Below, one piece after another: positions 14,101-24,100 of a stretch of DNA of 64,000 nucleotides. Under the pieces are notes generated by a model. The model did not search any database. It was not told where the DNA came from and was given only the letters and a program-made list of their open reading frames with translations. The position numbers were made by a program, and so were the translations under genes. The DNA is taken from assembly GCA_034336665.1 (NCBI GenBank), contig CM067570.1, positions 25,563,002 through 25,627,001 on the forward strand, in the 5' to 3' direction. The stretch comes from Luscinia megarhynchos (Eukaryota; Chordata; Aves; Passeriformes; Turdidae). The first letter of the stretch is position 1. Each line of letters starts with the position of its first letter.

Positions 14101-16379
14101 AGCCTTCTGTATGTATTCTCCTTGCTGTTGGCCCACATGTGCTCTTCATGAGTACTTTCTTGATTGCCTCACTTGTTCTTTTAGCCTCTTTGGGTTTTCT
14201 CCTCCAGGGGCAGAAAGGCTCAAGCAAAGGCTAAATGAGCAGCTGTTCCTTTTGATATAAGTCCTGTAGAGCCAGTAGTGGCAGCAGAGGGGCTAAAGGA
14301 GAGGTAAAGACTTGATCCTGTAGGATTTAGGAGGAATAGCTGAGCTTACAAGTGGGAGTGGGTGGAGGTAGCAAAGGAAGGGAGCAGTAGGGAGAAGTTG
14401 AGCAGAATGCTCCTGAAGTCTGTCGCTGTGGGGATGGGAAGGAGCAGGCCTGAACTGGCCCATCACACCAAACTCGACCTCTTACCCACAGGCCACAGAT
14501 TGGAGCCTGTGTGTTACACTGTGACACTGAGAACCCAGTGCTTCCTGCCCTTCTGAGCAGGGAAAGCCCCCTGAAAGCCTTGTTAACTTAATCTGTCAGT
14601 CTGAAAATACTGATGTTGTACAGGTTCATTTATCTTCTCTAGGTTGCTGTGCTGTGAACACCATAGAAACTTACTTGAGCAGACCCAGTGCTTATACAAG
14701 GGGCTTTAATGAAGTAAATAATGCTGAACAGCAGAGTTCACTTTTTTAAAAGGTTTTTGTACAGAATGTCATCCATCTCCCTTTTTATGTAGTTTTCTCA
14801 TACCAGTGAATAATGGATATCACCCTTTCAGGCTCGGCATTTGAAAAAAAAATTAGAATCACAGAATACCCTCATTTAGTCATCAGTCTTATTCCAGTAA
14901 AAGAAAGCTTTTGTGTTTGTGAAAGCCAAGAAAAACAATGGGGAATTACCCCACTTGAGTTAAATCGACAGCTTTTGCAACAGTATCATGTTGCATGTGG
15001 TGCTTTTAGCCTGTCTGCTTAATAGATATTTGCAAATCTAAGCTCCATAGCAAAGTGGGGAAAAAGGATAGAGGCAGATGGTAAGATGGTACTTACTGGA
15101 GGATTATAGTGTAAATATTCATAGATATTATTGTGCAAATTTTCTGTATACATTTTTAAAGCCCTGTTGTAATTCAGTAAAACTCTGGCTGTTCATAATG
15201 AGCAACTAGCACACACAGACTTGAGGTGGCTTAATATATGCAGCCTAAGGGGAGAAAAAAATCACAGAAAGAAAATGTCACCCAAGGAGACAGGTTAGTA
15301 GTTTGTGTTGGGAGGCACTTCCTGATCCACTAGTACTTAATCTTTTGGTAACAGCCAAAACTGACTTAAATTCTAAATGTTACACATGGTTTACTGAAGC
15401 ATTGCAGGCATGTGAAATTATGTTTGTGGGAGTGACAAATGGATACCTGAGTCCTTTCAGGGCTTACAGGCTATATTTTCTTCATCCTGTCTCATTTGGG
15501 AGTTGAATTTCAAAAATTACTGTAGAGGTTTCTTATCAGTAAGGTCCTGGAATGCATTCTGTTTTCACAGCTACTATTTATCTAATAAGGGGAGGAACTG
15601 AGTTCTGATTTGTCCTCTCATTTCCCAGAACACTGACTGTCTCACCAGTCTGTGTAGTGTTTGCAGTGAAGGGTCACACAAACTCTTACTTTTGAAGCTA
15701 TTCTGCTTTGCACCTAAAGGTTCAGGGCAAATAAGTGTTTATTTCCATTTGTCTGCAGAGTGCTGCTGGGACAAGCTGCACTGCAGGAGGAGAGCCCTCT
15801 GCCTGGGCTCCCATCTGCCCGTGGCATTTAGCCTTGTGCTTACTTTGCACGTTGGTGCCATTATATTGCTGTGCAGGGTAGTTCCTGCCTTCAGGATGCT
15901 CAGCAGCACATAAATACCTTCTGGTATTTTTCACTGGTGTTCTTGGTATGTTACCAGGTTACCTATAGGCAGCTCACTCTTAACAAGCAAGACTTAGAAG
16001 TTTGACTGTCTTGATGTCTGTTTTTTGCATAGCTGACAGGGACTAAAGAATTATATGTTCCTACTGTTTATTTTGTGATTTTTTAATTTTTATTTCTGTC
16101 AATAATATTATCATTGCAGTGATACAGACATTATTAAAATGAAAGTGTTGCTCAAGAGCAAATATATGAATGCTCTAAATACAGCACTTTTGTACACCAG
16201 TTGATTATCTTGTTGGACTGCAGCAAAGGGAAAAGTTAAAGACTGAAAAAAGAATAATAGATATTAATAAAGTCAAATTATTGCAGCAGCATTTGACTCA
16301 GCCTAAAGGCTCCAGTGTAAATCCTGCAAGCAAAATATTATCTGAGTAGCATCAGATATATCACATACTATATCACATA

Positions 16380-16433
<54 letters not shown>

Positions 16434-16801
16434 TTTATTGGTGCTGTCTTACTGGGATCTGTATGTTGAAATTATATGTGGATCTTGTGTGTGTTTTGTG
16501 AGGAGCAGTTGTTAAGGACTCAGTGTTTTTTCCTCACTTGCATTTCTTAACAATACCTCCATGTTCTGTACTAGTAAAGGTTTGCCTGAAAGCAGTTAGG
16601 TAGCCAATGTCTACAAGTGATTGTTCTGGATTTGAATGGCCTTTTTTGCTTTGCAGAGAGGCAGCACGTGAATGTCGCAGGAAGAAAAAGGAGTATGTGA
16701 AATGTCTAGAAAATCGAGTGGCTGTACTTGAAAACCAAAACAAGACACTGATTGAGGAGTTGAAAGCACTTAAGGACCTTTACTGCCACAAATCAGATTA
16801 A
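2014..16801 (+). CDS. CREB1: CREB1, cAMP-responsive element-binding protein 1 (7 coding exons, 327 aa)
   Basis: Joining 2014-2127, 5522-5668, 7530-7630, 10431-10573, 12002-12184, 13592-13742 and 16657-16801 gives an unbroken 327-residue reading frame ending in TAA at 16799-16801. Order of domains: glutamine-rich Q1 (1-87), kinase-inducible domain (about 88-146) with RRPS and phospho-acceptor S119, glutamine-rich Q2/constitutive activation domain (about 147-268), and bZIP (269-327) with basic region KNREAARECRRKKKEY and zipper leucines L297, L304, L311, L318. Family knowledge: nuclear dimeric factor binding TGACGTCA; PKA/CaMK phosphorylation of this Ser (S133 in the 341-residue form) recruits CBP/p300. 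The length equals the known 327-residue form lacking the 14-residue alpha insert, which explains S119 rather than S133. Nearly identical to the human protein as I know it; visible differences are few (for example Gly17, Thr22, Ser in AIQLSNN). Intron 7 has a GC donor. Exon 1 (5' UTR) is outside the window. Confidence 0.97.
2128..5521 (+). other. CREB1: CREB1 intron 2
   Basis: 3.4-kb intron in phase 0, donor GTATAA, acceptor TTCTTTGCAG. Mostly AT-rich; a GC-richer patch at about 4480-4830 has overlapping open frames in several phases but no recognisable product. Confidence 0.85.
5522..5668 (+). CDS. CREB1: CREB1 coding exon 2 (Q1 domain)
   Basis: Phase-0 exon of 147 nt, 49 codons, residues 39-87. 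Acceptor TTCTTTGCAG ends at 5521 and donor GTACTG starts at 5669. Encodes the glutamine/valine-rich Q1 stretch ending PQVQTVQ, which is where mammals may insert the alpha exon. Reading past the donor would add about 15 unrelated residues before a stop. Confidence 0.96.
5669..7529 (+). other. CREB1: CREB1 intron 3 (mammalian alpha-exon position, none found)
   Basis: 1.86-kb phase-0 intron between the Q1 and KID exons. In mammals a 42-nt alpha exon is spliced here. Reading through it I found no segment encoding a recognisable copy of that 14-residue insert. It holds a pure T run at about 5798-5818 and otherwise AT-rich unique sequence. Confidence 0.8.
7530..7630 (+). CDS. CREB1: CREB1 coding exon 3 (kinase-inducible domain)
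   Basis: 101-nt exon, residues 88-120 plus two bases of the Arg121 codon. Acceptor TTATTTACAG ends at 7529, donor GTATGG starts at 7631. Contains the acidic Ser-rich run with two SQ dipeptides (known ATM/CK target region) and the PKA site RRPSY, with the regulated serine S119 three codons from the exon end. Confidence 0.97.
7631..10430 (+). other. CREB1: CREB1 intron 4
   Basis: 2.8-kb intron, donor GTATGG, acceptor CTTTGCCAG. No gene, CR1 end or strong repeat recognised. Confidence 0.85.
10431..10573 (+). CDS. CREB1: CREB1 coding exon 4 (end of KID)
   Basis: 143-nt exon after acceptor TCTTTGCCAG (ends 10430), donor GTATGT at 10574. Completes Arg121 and encodes residues 122-168 plus one base of Ile169. 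Begins KILNDLSSDAPG, the helix alphaB segment of KID that contacts the KIX domain of CBP. Relative to the human protein it has Ala for Ser and Ala for Thr in the EEETSAPAIT stretch. Confidence 0.97.
10574..12001 (+). other. CREB1: CREB1 intron 5
   Basis: 1.4-kb intron, donor GTATGT, acceptor preceded by about 18 consecutive T. A purine-rich stretch lies at about 11400-11640. A 105-codon open frame on the minus strand (10692-11009) has no recognisable domain. Confidence 0.85.
12002..12184 (+). CDS. CREB1: CREB1 coding exon 5 (Q2 activation domain)
   Basis: 183-nt exon, residues 170-229 plus split codons at both ends. Acceptor has a very long T tract (about 11977-11993) then GTCTGCAG ending at 12001; donor GTGAGA at 12185. 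Encodes the Q2/constitutive activation domain that contacts TFIID. A second, stronger-looking donor (ACAG|GTAAGT) lies 110 bp downstream at 12295. Confidence 0.96.
12185..13591 (+). other. CREB1: CREB1 intron 6
   Basis: 1.4-kb intron with donor GTGAGA. It contains an alternative donor at 12295 and a degraded CR1 LINE 3' end at about 12681-12757. Confidence 0.85.
12681..12757 (-). mobile_element. Degraded CR1 LINE 3' end
   Basis: Reads (on +) as diverged copies of the ATCATAGAAT-type octamer, then ATTTAGG, GATCATTTAGTC, TAACCCTCAACTTGGCAGTG. This is the reverse complement of the terminal CR1 sequence common in birds. Short, old, 5'-truncated copy inside CREB1 intron 6. Judged by eye from the known CR1 consensus. 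Confidence 0.7.
13592..13742 (+). CDS. CREB1: CREB1 coding exon 6 (Q2 end and first half of basic region, GC donor)
   Basis: 151-nt exon, residues 231-279 plus two bases of Arg280. Acceptor TTCCCTGCAG ends at 13591. To keep frame with the bZIP exon it must end after AACAG at 13742, and the next bases are GCACGT, a GC rather than GT donor. Using the first downstream GT (13747) would shift frame and stop after six residues, deleting the zipper. Encodes the caspase/processing-free linker and KREVRLMKN of the basic region. Confidence 0.93.
14854..14895 (-). mobile_element. Possible CR1 3' scrap
   Basis: Contains AGAATCACAGAATA followed by CATTTAGTCATCAGTC, which resembles the reverse complement of a CR1 end. 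It is very short and diverged, so this is tentative. Confidence 0.3.
16377..16433. repeat. (AAT)n microsatellite
   Basis: About 18 uninterrupted AAT/TAA trinucleotide units, 57 bp, in CREB1 intron 7, about 225 bp upstream of the bZIP exon acceptor. Likely length-polymorphic. Confidence 0.97.
16657..16801 (+). CDS. CREB1: CREB1 last coding exon (bZIP domain and stop)
   Basis: Acceptor TTTGCTTTGCAG ends at 16656. Completes Arg280 and encodes residues 281-327: the second half of the basic region, the Cys-containing CRRKKKEY segment, and four zipper heptads, ending LYCHKSD and TAA at 16799. Essentially identical to mammalian CREB1. An AAT/TAA microsatellite lies about 225 bp upstream in the intron. 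Confidence 0.97.
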
Positions 16802-19800
16802 TTTTGGATTCTCATTTTCACTTGTCCAGGTGGGATAGAGACTGGTTCTGGCTATACCCAGAAAGACAAAGTAAACTTTTTATTTTCTAAACATTTCTTT
16901 TTTTCTATGCGCAAAACTGCCTGAAGCAACTACAGAATATACTTCATCTGTGCTTTGCATCAAACTGTGAATGTTCAAGTACTTGCCTCCACTTCTCCCC
17001 TTACAAGATGAATTTCATCATCAATCTCAGCGTGAAGAAGAACAGGCTTCTTTCTCGTCTCCCGATCCTCTTCAAGGAGTTACAGTGGTCGCTTGGGAAG
17101 TTACTGTGGGGAGGGTCCTCTTGTAAAGATGTCAAGAATTTGTGCTGAGCTCTTTCCATTGCCTTAGAGACAGAACCACCCCAGCCTCTTGGTCCAGAGA
17201 ACTGTGGGCTGCATAGGTGGAGCATGCATGGTACAGTGAAGAAGCAGTGGTTGCCAAACTGGTTTCACACATTCATGCTGAACTGTACAAATACACGGCT
17301 GAGCAGCATGCCAGATGAAGGGCACTTCACTGTCACGTTCTTGGTGTGGAGATAACAGACCTTTGTCAAACTAGCCCAGGAGGGGGTCTGATTTGCAGCC
17401 TGTATTAAGCCCTCCTGGACTAATAAAACCTTCTCCATACCTCAGAAACAAATGCATTGAAATGAGCTTCGCTGGTCAGTTGTTGCTTCTCATAGCTTAT
17501 GTGTGCAAGTGCGTTCAGCATTCTGAATGCACAGAAAACAGACACCAGCTTCATAGGAAATAGGTTGGGAAATGGTATTTGGATGGGAAAGTTTTAAAAA
17601 AAGATGCAATCGTGATGTTCACATAGTAAACAGGGGTAACACATTAAACCACTGCCTGTTTGTACGCAGAACAACTAAGTAGTTGAAGCATGGCCGACTC
17701 CACTTAGGTACTCCCTGTTGACAGTATGGTCTGTGTCCCAAGTCCTCTCAAGCAATGAGGTTGTTTTTATTTCCCTACCACTGTCTTATGCAATGGAAAT
17801 TATTGTACTCAATAGAAATATCAGCCTGGTTTGCTAAATTCTTTTTCAAACTTTGAGGCTGCCTTCTATACATAAATTAAGTTGCAGTATGACAGCTACT
17901 AGGACAACCTCAAATATTAAAGGGGACTTCAGACACAGATATTCTAACTCCTGCTTTGCAAGGGATAGTACTGATTATTTGAACCTGGCCAGGTTAGCTG
18001 AACTTTTAATTTATTTGGGGTACTTTTTATGGAAAGGGTCAGATTTACTCAGTAATCTATTCCTGCAACTAAAATTACTCATGTGCCTCAGATGTTTGCA
18101 AGATGATTTTTTTTTTCTGTGCACTGAGGAACTGTGATCTTTCCCAGATTTATGGTGTTAAAAAAGGTAATTCATATTTAAAAAAAACCCCTCTGTACTA
18201 AGCATTAGGACTTTAAAAGAATCATGCTCAAAAGGAACCAAAAAAGAACGTCAAGAAGTTGTTAAAAAGAATGTGTCCAAAAGAATCATGTACAGTCTGT
18301 GTACTGGCCCTCTGAAGCCAGTCTTTCACTGTTGTTAACTTGGGTAATTTGACGGAGTAAGTTTACTTTGGGCTTCTGGTCAAACTTTTATGTATCCAAA
18401 CACATGGATAAGGCTCTAGGGTTCTGGTCTATACTAATGCCTTGCCTAGCAGAGTATTAGCTAATATTTTTTCCCATTCACTCTATCTTTTTTTAAGATA
18501 AATTTCACACACACAGGTTTCTAAAAAGTCATACAATCAGTGTGACATTGTAAGAAAAATACTTGGAAGACTCTGGGCAGTTGAGTCTCAAACACCTAAG
18601 CAGTATTAAAAATTCTAGATGTCTCATTTGAGAGGGCATTCCGTTTCCAAGACTTTATTTAAAAGGAGCATGGTTAAATTTACAGCATTATTGTTAAATC
18701 TAGAGTTATCAGGAATTGCAAATTACACTTGTATTTCAAGAAGAGAAGTATGAGAAATATGAAAAAAATCACTTTACAAGTTTTGTGGGTGTTTAAAAAT
18801 GGTCTATTTTTATCTGCCATAGAGAGTTCATTTTTGTGGTTTTATTTAATGGGAGATGAATCTATTAGTTTAGCAATGAAATTTAAAGAAGACCCTAAGT
18901 TCTCAGCAGTACTTTTATAAAAATTATCTGGTTCGTAAAATCAGCGAATACAAATAAATAAAACAATTACATTTTCCAGAATGAGTGCTGAAGTAGAAAT
19001 GTCGATAATACAGGAGTCATTCTTGTAAAACATGAAGCTCATGGTGGCCTCATTTGTAATTACATGGAATGGTTCCTCCAGCTTTGAGAAACACAGAGAA
19101 GGCTGTATATGCCCACATTAAGGCTATTTCTTTTGTAGAGCATCTGTTTGCAAAAGTGTGAGGTTTTGTTGTGAACCTGAGCAAGACGAGCTGGGCTCTG
19201 AGAGCTGTGTCTAGTGGGTAATGAACACTGTCCAGAATTTGCTGATAATCACTGGGCACAAAGCCTGGGGGCTGAATGGGCATGGGAGCCTAAAACAGTG
19301 CCCAGGTGGGGTTCTCCTAACACACAGTTTGTGCAAATTTGTGTGGCAGTGAGAGCAGAGCTGTGTTACCCGTTTGTCTGTGTGTGGTCTGCAAGTGGCC
19401 TGTAGTGGTTTTAGCCTAGACTTCATTAGCAAATAAACTTTCACTAGGAAAAGGAATGTAATTCAAAGTACATAGGGGTCTGCAAGAATCTTTATTTTTA
19501 TTTATGCTGCACTGAGGATTTAGGGACACAAATTTATTTAATGAAAATTATAGATTACAATAATAAAAATGTATTAGACCAAGTACAGGGCTGGCTAGGC
19601 TACCCATACATGCTTTACTATTCATATTGACCCAAAAAGGGAAAGAATATGACACAGGAATCCATTCCTATGTTATTTACCAAGTAGTGAGGTTGGGGTA
19701 ATAAGCTTCTATAAACTAAGGCCATTTGGAAGTAGGATGGAAATTATGCTGGCAAGGGAGAGGGAGGATTAGTTTTATATCTCACGGTTGTGAGTTTTCA

Positions 19801-19997
19801 AGAACTGATAGATTCTTTCACCTGAAGAGCGGGTTAGAAAGGGCTAGATCCGTTATGTTCATAATAAACAAGAATTGGTTTGAAATATAATTTTTGTAAT
19901 GTCATTATTTTGCAAAACAACAGCACCAATCAGGCAGTTAAGATATTGTCAAAGGTGCTCTTTTAATTTAGATATTCTTGGAAAATACATATGTATA

Positions 19998-20036
19998 ATA
20001 TATGTACATATATATATATACACACAGTATATAATC
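19998..20036. repeat. AT-rich dinucleotide block
   Basis: Imperfect TA/CA alternation (ATATATATATATACACACA) within the presumed CREB1 3' UTR, close to the TG tract at 20126. Confidence 0.8.
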
Positions 20037-20125
20037 TACAGCTCTGAGAGCTTTTAAGTCAGGAATGCTGAGTATTATAGTATATGGAGGTCAGAAAAAG
20101 AATTTTTACTTTTCTGTGCGTCTGG

Positions 20126-20135
20126 GTGTGTGTGG

Positions 20136-20178
<43 letters not shown>
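20126..20178. repeat. (TG)n microsatellite
   Basis: Interrupted TG run (one GA interruption near 20134), with about 20 uninterrupted TG units at 20138-20178, in the presumed CREB1 3' UTR. Likely polymorphic. Confidence 0.95.
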
Positions 20179-20182
<4 letters not shown>

Positions 20183-21150
20183 CTTCCCCTCACCCCAGTA
20201 GCTCTGGGCTGCGTTATTCTAGAGCTTATTACTGATATGTTTTGTGCTGTCTCTCAGTTATCCATTTTCAAGAATTTTATTTCATCTTTTGTGGCTTTTG
20301 TGAAGTTTGTTTTTTATTGATGAAGATTTTTGAAATTATGTAAACAGTTGTTTTACAACCACCACCACCCAGAGTAATTCACTTTTGTGCTTTTTCTCTT
20401 TGGCAGCTATATATCAAAGGCAAAACATTTGGAAGGGTTGTTAAGGTGTTATTTTCTAAAGGAACCACTGGTAAGACTTCTGTTTTCCTCCTGGGGTAGT
20501 GGCGATGCATTCTTCCTTAGGCAGCAGTTCCACCAGCACTGGCACCGTTGCTTGTATCCGAAAGCACAATCTTAGCCTGGCGTGCTCGTCAGGACTGCTC
20601 AGACACCTGCAGTTCTGCCTAGCCTGGAGTTGGCATTTGCATTGTAGATCACTGTCTTCTCTGGTACTTGTACATAGGTCAGAAAATCGGTAGGATGTTT
20701 GGAATCATTAAGAGGCTCAGGAAAAAAAAAGAGATTTAATAAGGAAAAACAGCCCTGATAGTTTCTGACCTAAATTTGTACCACAGGTTGCTTTTTTAAA
20801 ATCTGGGCTTCCAGTAAACTGCAGCAGCAAGTAGTATTCATCTGTTAGTGAAAAATGGCATCTGCATTTTTATTTTGTTTTTTCATTTATGGTAGACAAT
20901 GCATTTTGTGGTTTAAAGATAAGTCCACCAATCAAAGCAAGTTCGATATCAGTGGTTACAAATCTATGACAGTCCATAGAGGATTTAATTGATTTTCTAA
21001 GACCTTGTTTTTACTGTAATTTTTTCACCCTGAAGCCTGGTTAGTGATGTAACATTTGCCAATGATCCAACCGAAAGGTCACATATTTATTTTTGTTACA
21101 CTATGTTCTTTGTAAATGCTTAATTAAAATGTGCACTTTAGGGAAAAAAA

Positions 21151-24100
21151 AAAGAAAAACCCAAACAAAACACAGAGAACAAAAAAATTAAAATAAATTT
21201 GGTTTGCTTGAGAAGATTTCTGGCATAATTGTTGTGATCCTGCTGCCTGCACACAATTCACTCCTCCACAGCAGCTGACTCCCTGGCTAATTGAACTGGT
21301 GGATCAGCACCTGGTGCCCAGCAGGCATTGTTTCAGAAGGGCAAGAGAGCTGAAGGGGCAAGAGTCAAGTGTATGGTATCTCAGAGCAGTACGTAGAGGA
21401 TGGATGTGAAATTATTTTTAGAGTAGAACTAGTTCAGTGATCCCATGTGGGGAAGGTAGGTTAATTTGGAAGGAAAGCTAAACTATTTTTCAGCCACTTT
21501 ATTCCCTCTTTTCTTAATTCGAGATTTGTCTGTGGATTTTACAAGCTGCATTCCAAGAAAATAAATCGAAAGGCTTTCCAATAATTTGAGACCAGGAAGT
21601 AAAGGTACATTGACATTGTGTCACCCTGCTTGAAAAGAAAAGCACAACCACCTTTCTTTTGCAGGAATGAGGATAATTTACCTATAACCCTGAAGTCTGT
21701 CACTGTGAGGAGGTTTCAAAAAGCATACAGTACATTGATGGTTCTCTGTCATCTGCCTGGGAACTCGTTTTTCTGAGCTGTGTAATTTGCTAGCTGTAAA
21801 AGACACTGATTTTACAAAAGTCTGGAAGTATCCTGAAGCTCAGCTGGTCTGGCAGGAGCCAGACTGATGAGGAGAGGGTGCTGAAATCCACCTACGGTGT
21901 GCTCGTGACAAGTTCAGGTCTGTGGATAGGTAGCTTTAAGTGTGAGAATCTTTGGGGAAGAGGGACCAGATCTAGGTGGTATAAAGAGGGTTTGCATTTC
22001 AAGTGTTTTGCCTTGGAATGTGTTTTTAAAATGTATTCAAGCTGTGGCCTGCAAAGAGATGTGCTTGGGCTGGTTGGCACAGCACAAATTGAAGAGAGTG
22101 ACCTGTTTGCTTTCTGGCACTGCCAGTGCAGGTTTGTGACTTGCTCTGTGGTGAGTTCAGGGCTTTCAGCAGGAGAGGCAGGAGCAGTCAGCTGTCCTCG
22201 GGGCTGTGTGCTGGCAGGGAAAGGGCCAGGGCCAGGCTGGAGTGACCCATGGCTGGCACACTCCATAAGCTGAGCATTCCCTGCACTCAGGACTCGAGCA
22301 GTTCGCTCGGCCTCAGCTGCGTATTTCTCTAAATTAGGGGATAGCTGAGAGAGCATGGGGATGGCTGGCATTGAGCCAGTCACTTACCTGGAAATGGCTA
22401 CTCTTAAGAACTGAGGATGTTTGGGTGCTTTCCACAAGTTATGTTTTATCCAGGTGCCACTCCATTTTTTGTGTTTAATTACATTATTTATATTAAAACA
22501 TTAATTTTAAAAAGTTCTACGACTTCAAGTTTATATGAGATTTGAAACTGTGCTGCTTATAATGGACTTCTTTGGATGGGAACAGGGCAAGAAGAGGTGC
22601 TAGTTGGCAGCCAAACCCTCCATAAACTTTTGTCCACAGATTGGTTGTTCACTTCAGAAATTAGTTGCTTCTACTCTGGATTTATAATTTGAAATTGTTT
22701 TGAAACAATGTTTTTCAGGGAAGCTTCCAGAATGAGGGTTATTATTCTGTCTTTGTAGTGTAAGCTGGAAAGAGTATGTTCACCTCATCTGCATTTCTGA
22801 TTCTTTACCCAAACCATGTCAGCACAGAACAGGGTATTTGAGCTTGACTCCCACATACTTGCGGAAGTTAAAAGACTAAATAAAAATCATTGGGGGAATA
22901 TAGATGCTTTTTTACATCTCCCCAAAAATTTAGAAACATCCCTGTTGTGTTCTTTTTTTTCTTTTTTCTTTTTTTTTGTGCTTTATCTGTGTTTAAAACA
23001 ATTGTACTGGGTTATAATGCATTTTATTAACACTATGTACATATTAGCTGCTTTGTGTTTCAGAATGGTAGTAATTGCTTTGTATATTAAAGTGATTCTT
23101 GTGAATTTGTGAATTATTGTCATAAAGAAGTGCTTTTTCTTACTGTAACCTTTGTGGTATAAACTGTCATAACTCCCTTTTTACACAAACATTTATGTGC
23201 AGTCACATAAACATGCTTTAAAAAACTCTACAAAGTCTCTTTTTTGAGCAGGGTGTTCCATTTACACTAATTTAATTTAGTGGCAAATGGTAGCTAGAGG
23301 AATATGGGAAAAAGGCATATTTTGAGCAGTCTGTGGTGTCCTTTCAATGTGTGCCCTGCCTAAGTATTCATAAAGTATTCTCCCCAAAGAGAAAGCATTT
23401 TAAATCTTGATTTAGATGAGTCAGAGGTTAAGTTCTGAAAAACAAAGTTTCTCTCCTCTTGATATTTTTAAACCTGCTTTCCAGTATCCATTCTGGTGGT
23501 AGTTCTGTTGTTTAATAATGTTGGAAAGGTTTATGCTTTTCACAGTTTAAATATGCTGCATGTCTCACTTTTAAGCATTCCTGTAAACCATGTACTGCTG
23601 GTCTTTATAAGAGAACAGAAACAGAAGGCAACAAAAACTGCAAGGATCACAACCCTATTATGTAATCTGCAAGGCTGGATCCAAACACTGGGATGGAAGC
23701 CAGGAGAACAAATTCAGCACTGAGGTAAACACACCTCCAGTGAAATCAAGGAGAAGCAGTAAGGTCAGCTCATTACAGCTGGGATTTTCTAGTTTTGATA
23801 ATGCCGTTCACGTTCTTGCTCAGAAAAATCTACAGTCATCAGAGAGAATCCCAAACAGGGTTAGTCCCTGAGATAAAAATACAGTTTGGCTTGAATTTTG
23901 CCCTGAAAAGAACTGGGTAACACAGATCCCTGTGTAGTCAGCTGTGAATCTTAATATCAATCAAACATTAGCTTGGTTGCAATGACATTTCACAAGTTTG
24001 TTCTCTTGCACGTTTCAGGGATGGTTTCCCAGTATCACAGCATGGTTGTGTCCTACATGGTCACTTTCCTGTGGCTTGGACCCACTCCCTAAAGTGAGTG

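Larger units (their letters stand above)
13743..16656 (+). other. CREB1: CREB1 intron 7 (GC-AG type)
   Basis: 2.9-kb intron that begins GCACGT and ends TTTGCAG, interrupting the Arg codon of KNREAAR in the basic region. Contains a weak CR1-like scrap near 14854 and an AAT microsatellite at 16377-16433. Confidence 0.85.
16802..21150 (+). other. CREB1: CREB1 3' UTR (right end uncertain)
   Basis: The sequence after the stop resembles the mammalian CREB1 3' UTR for several hundred bases as I know it (segments around 16805-16925 and 17125-17180). Candidate poly(A) signals: AATAAA at 17422, AATAAA pair at 18953 and 18957, AATAAA near 19431, ATTAAA at 21123 followed by an A-rich run, and ATTAAA at 23086. 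The true transcript end cannot be fixed from sequence; 21150 is my best guess and it could extend to about 23.1 kb. It contains a TA/TG microsatellite block at about 20.0-20.2 kb. Confidence 0.6.
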
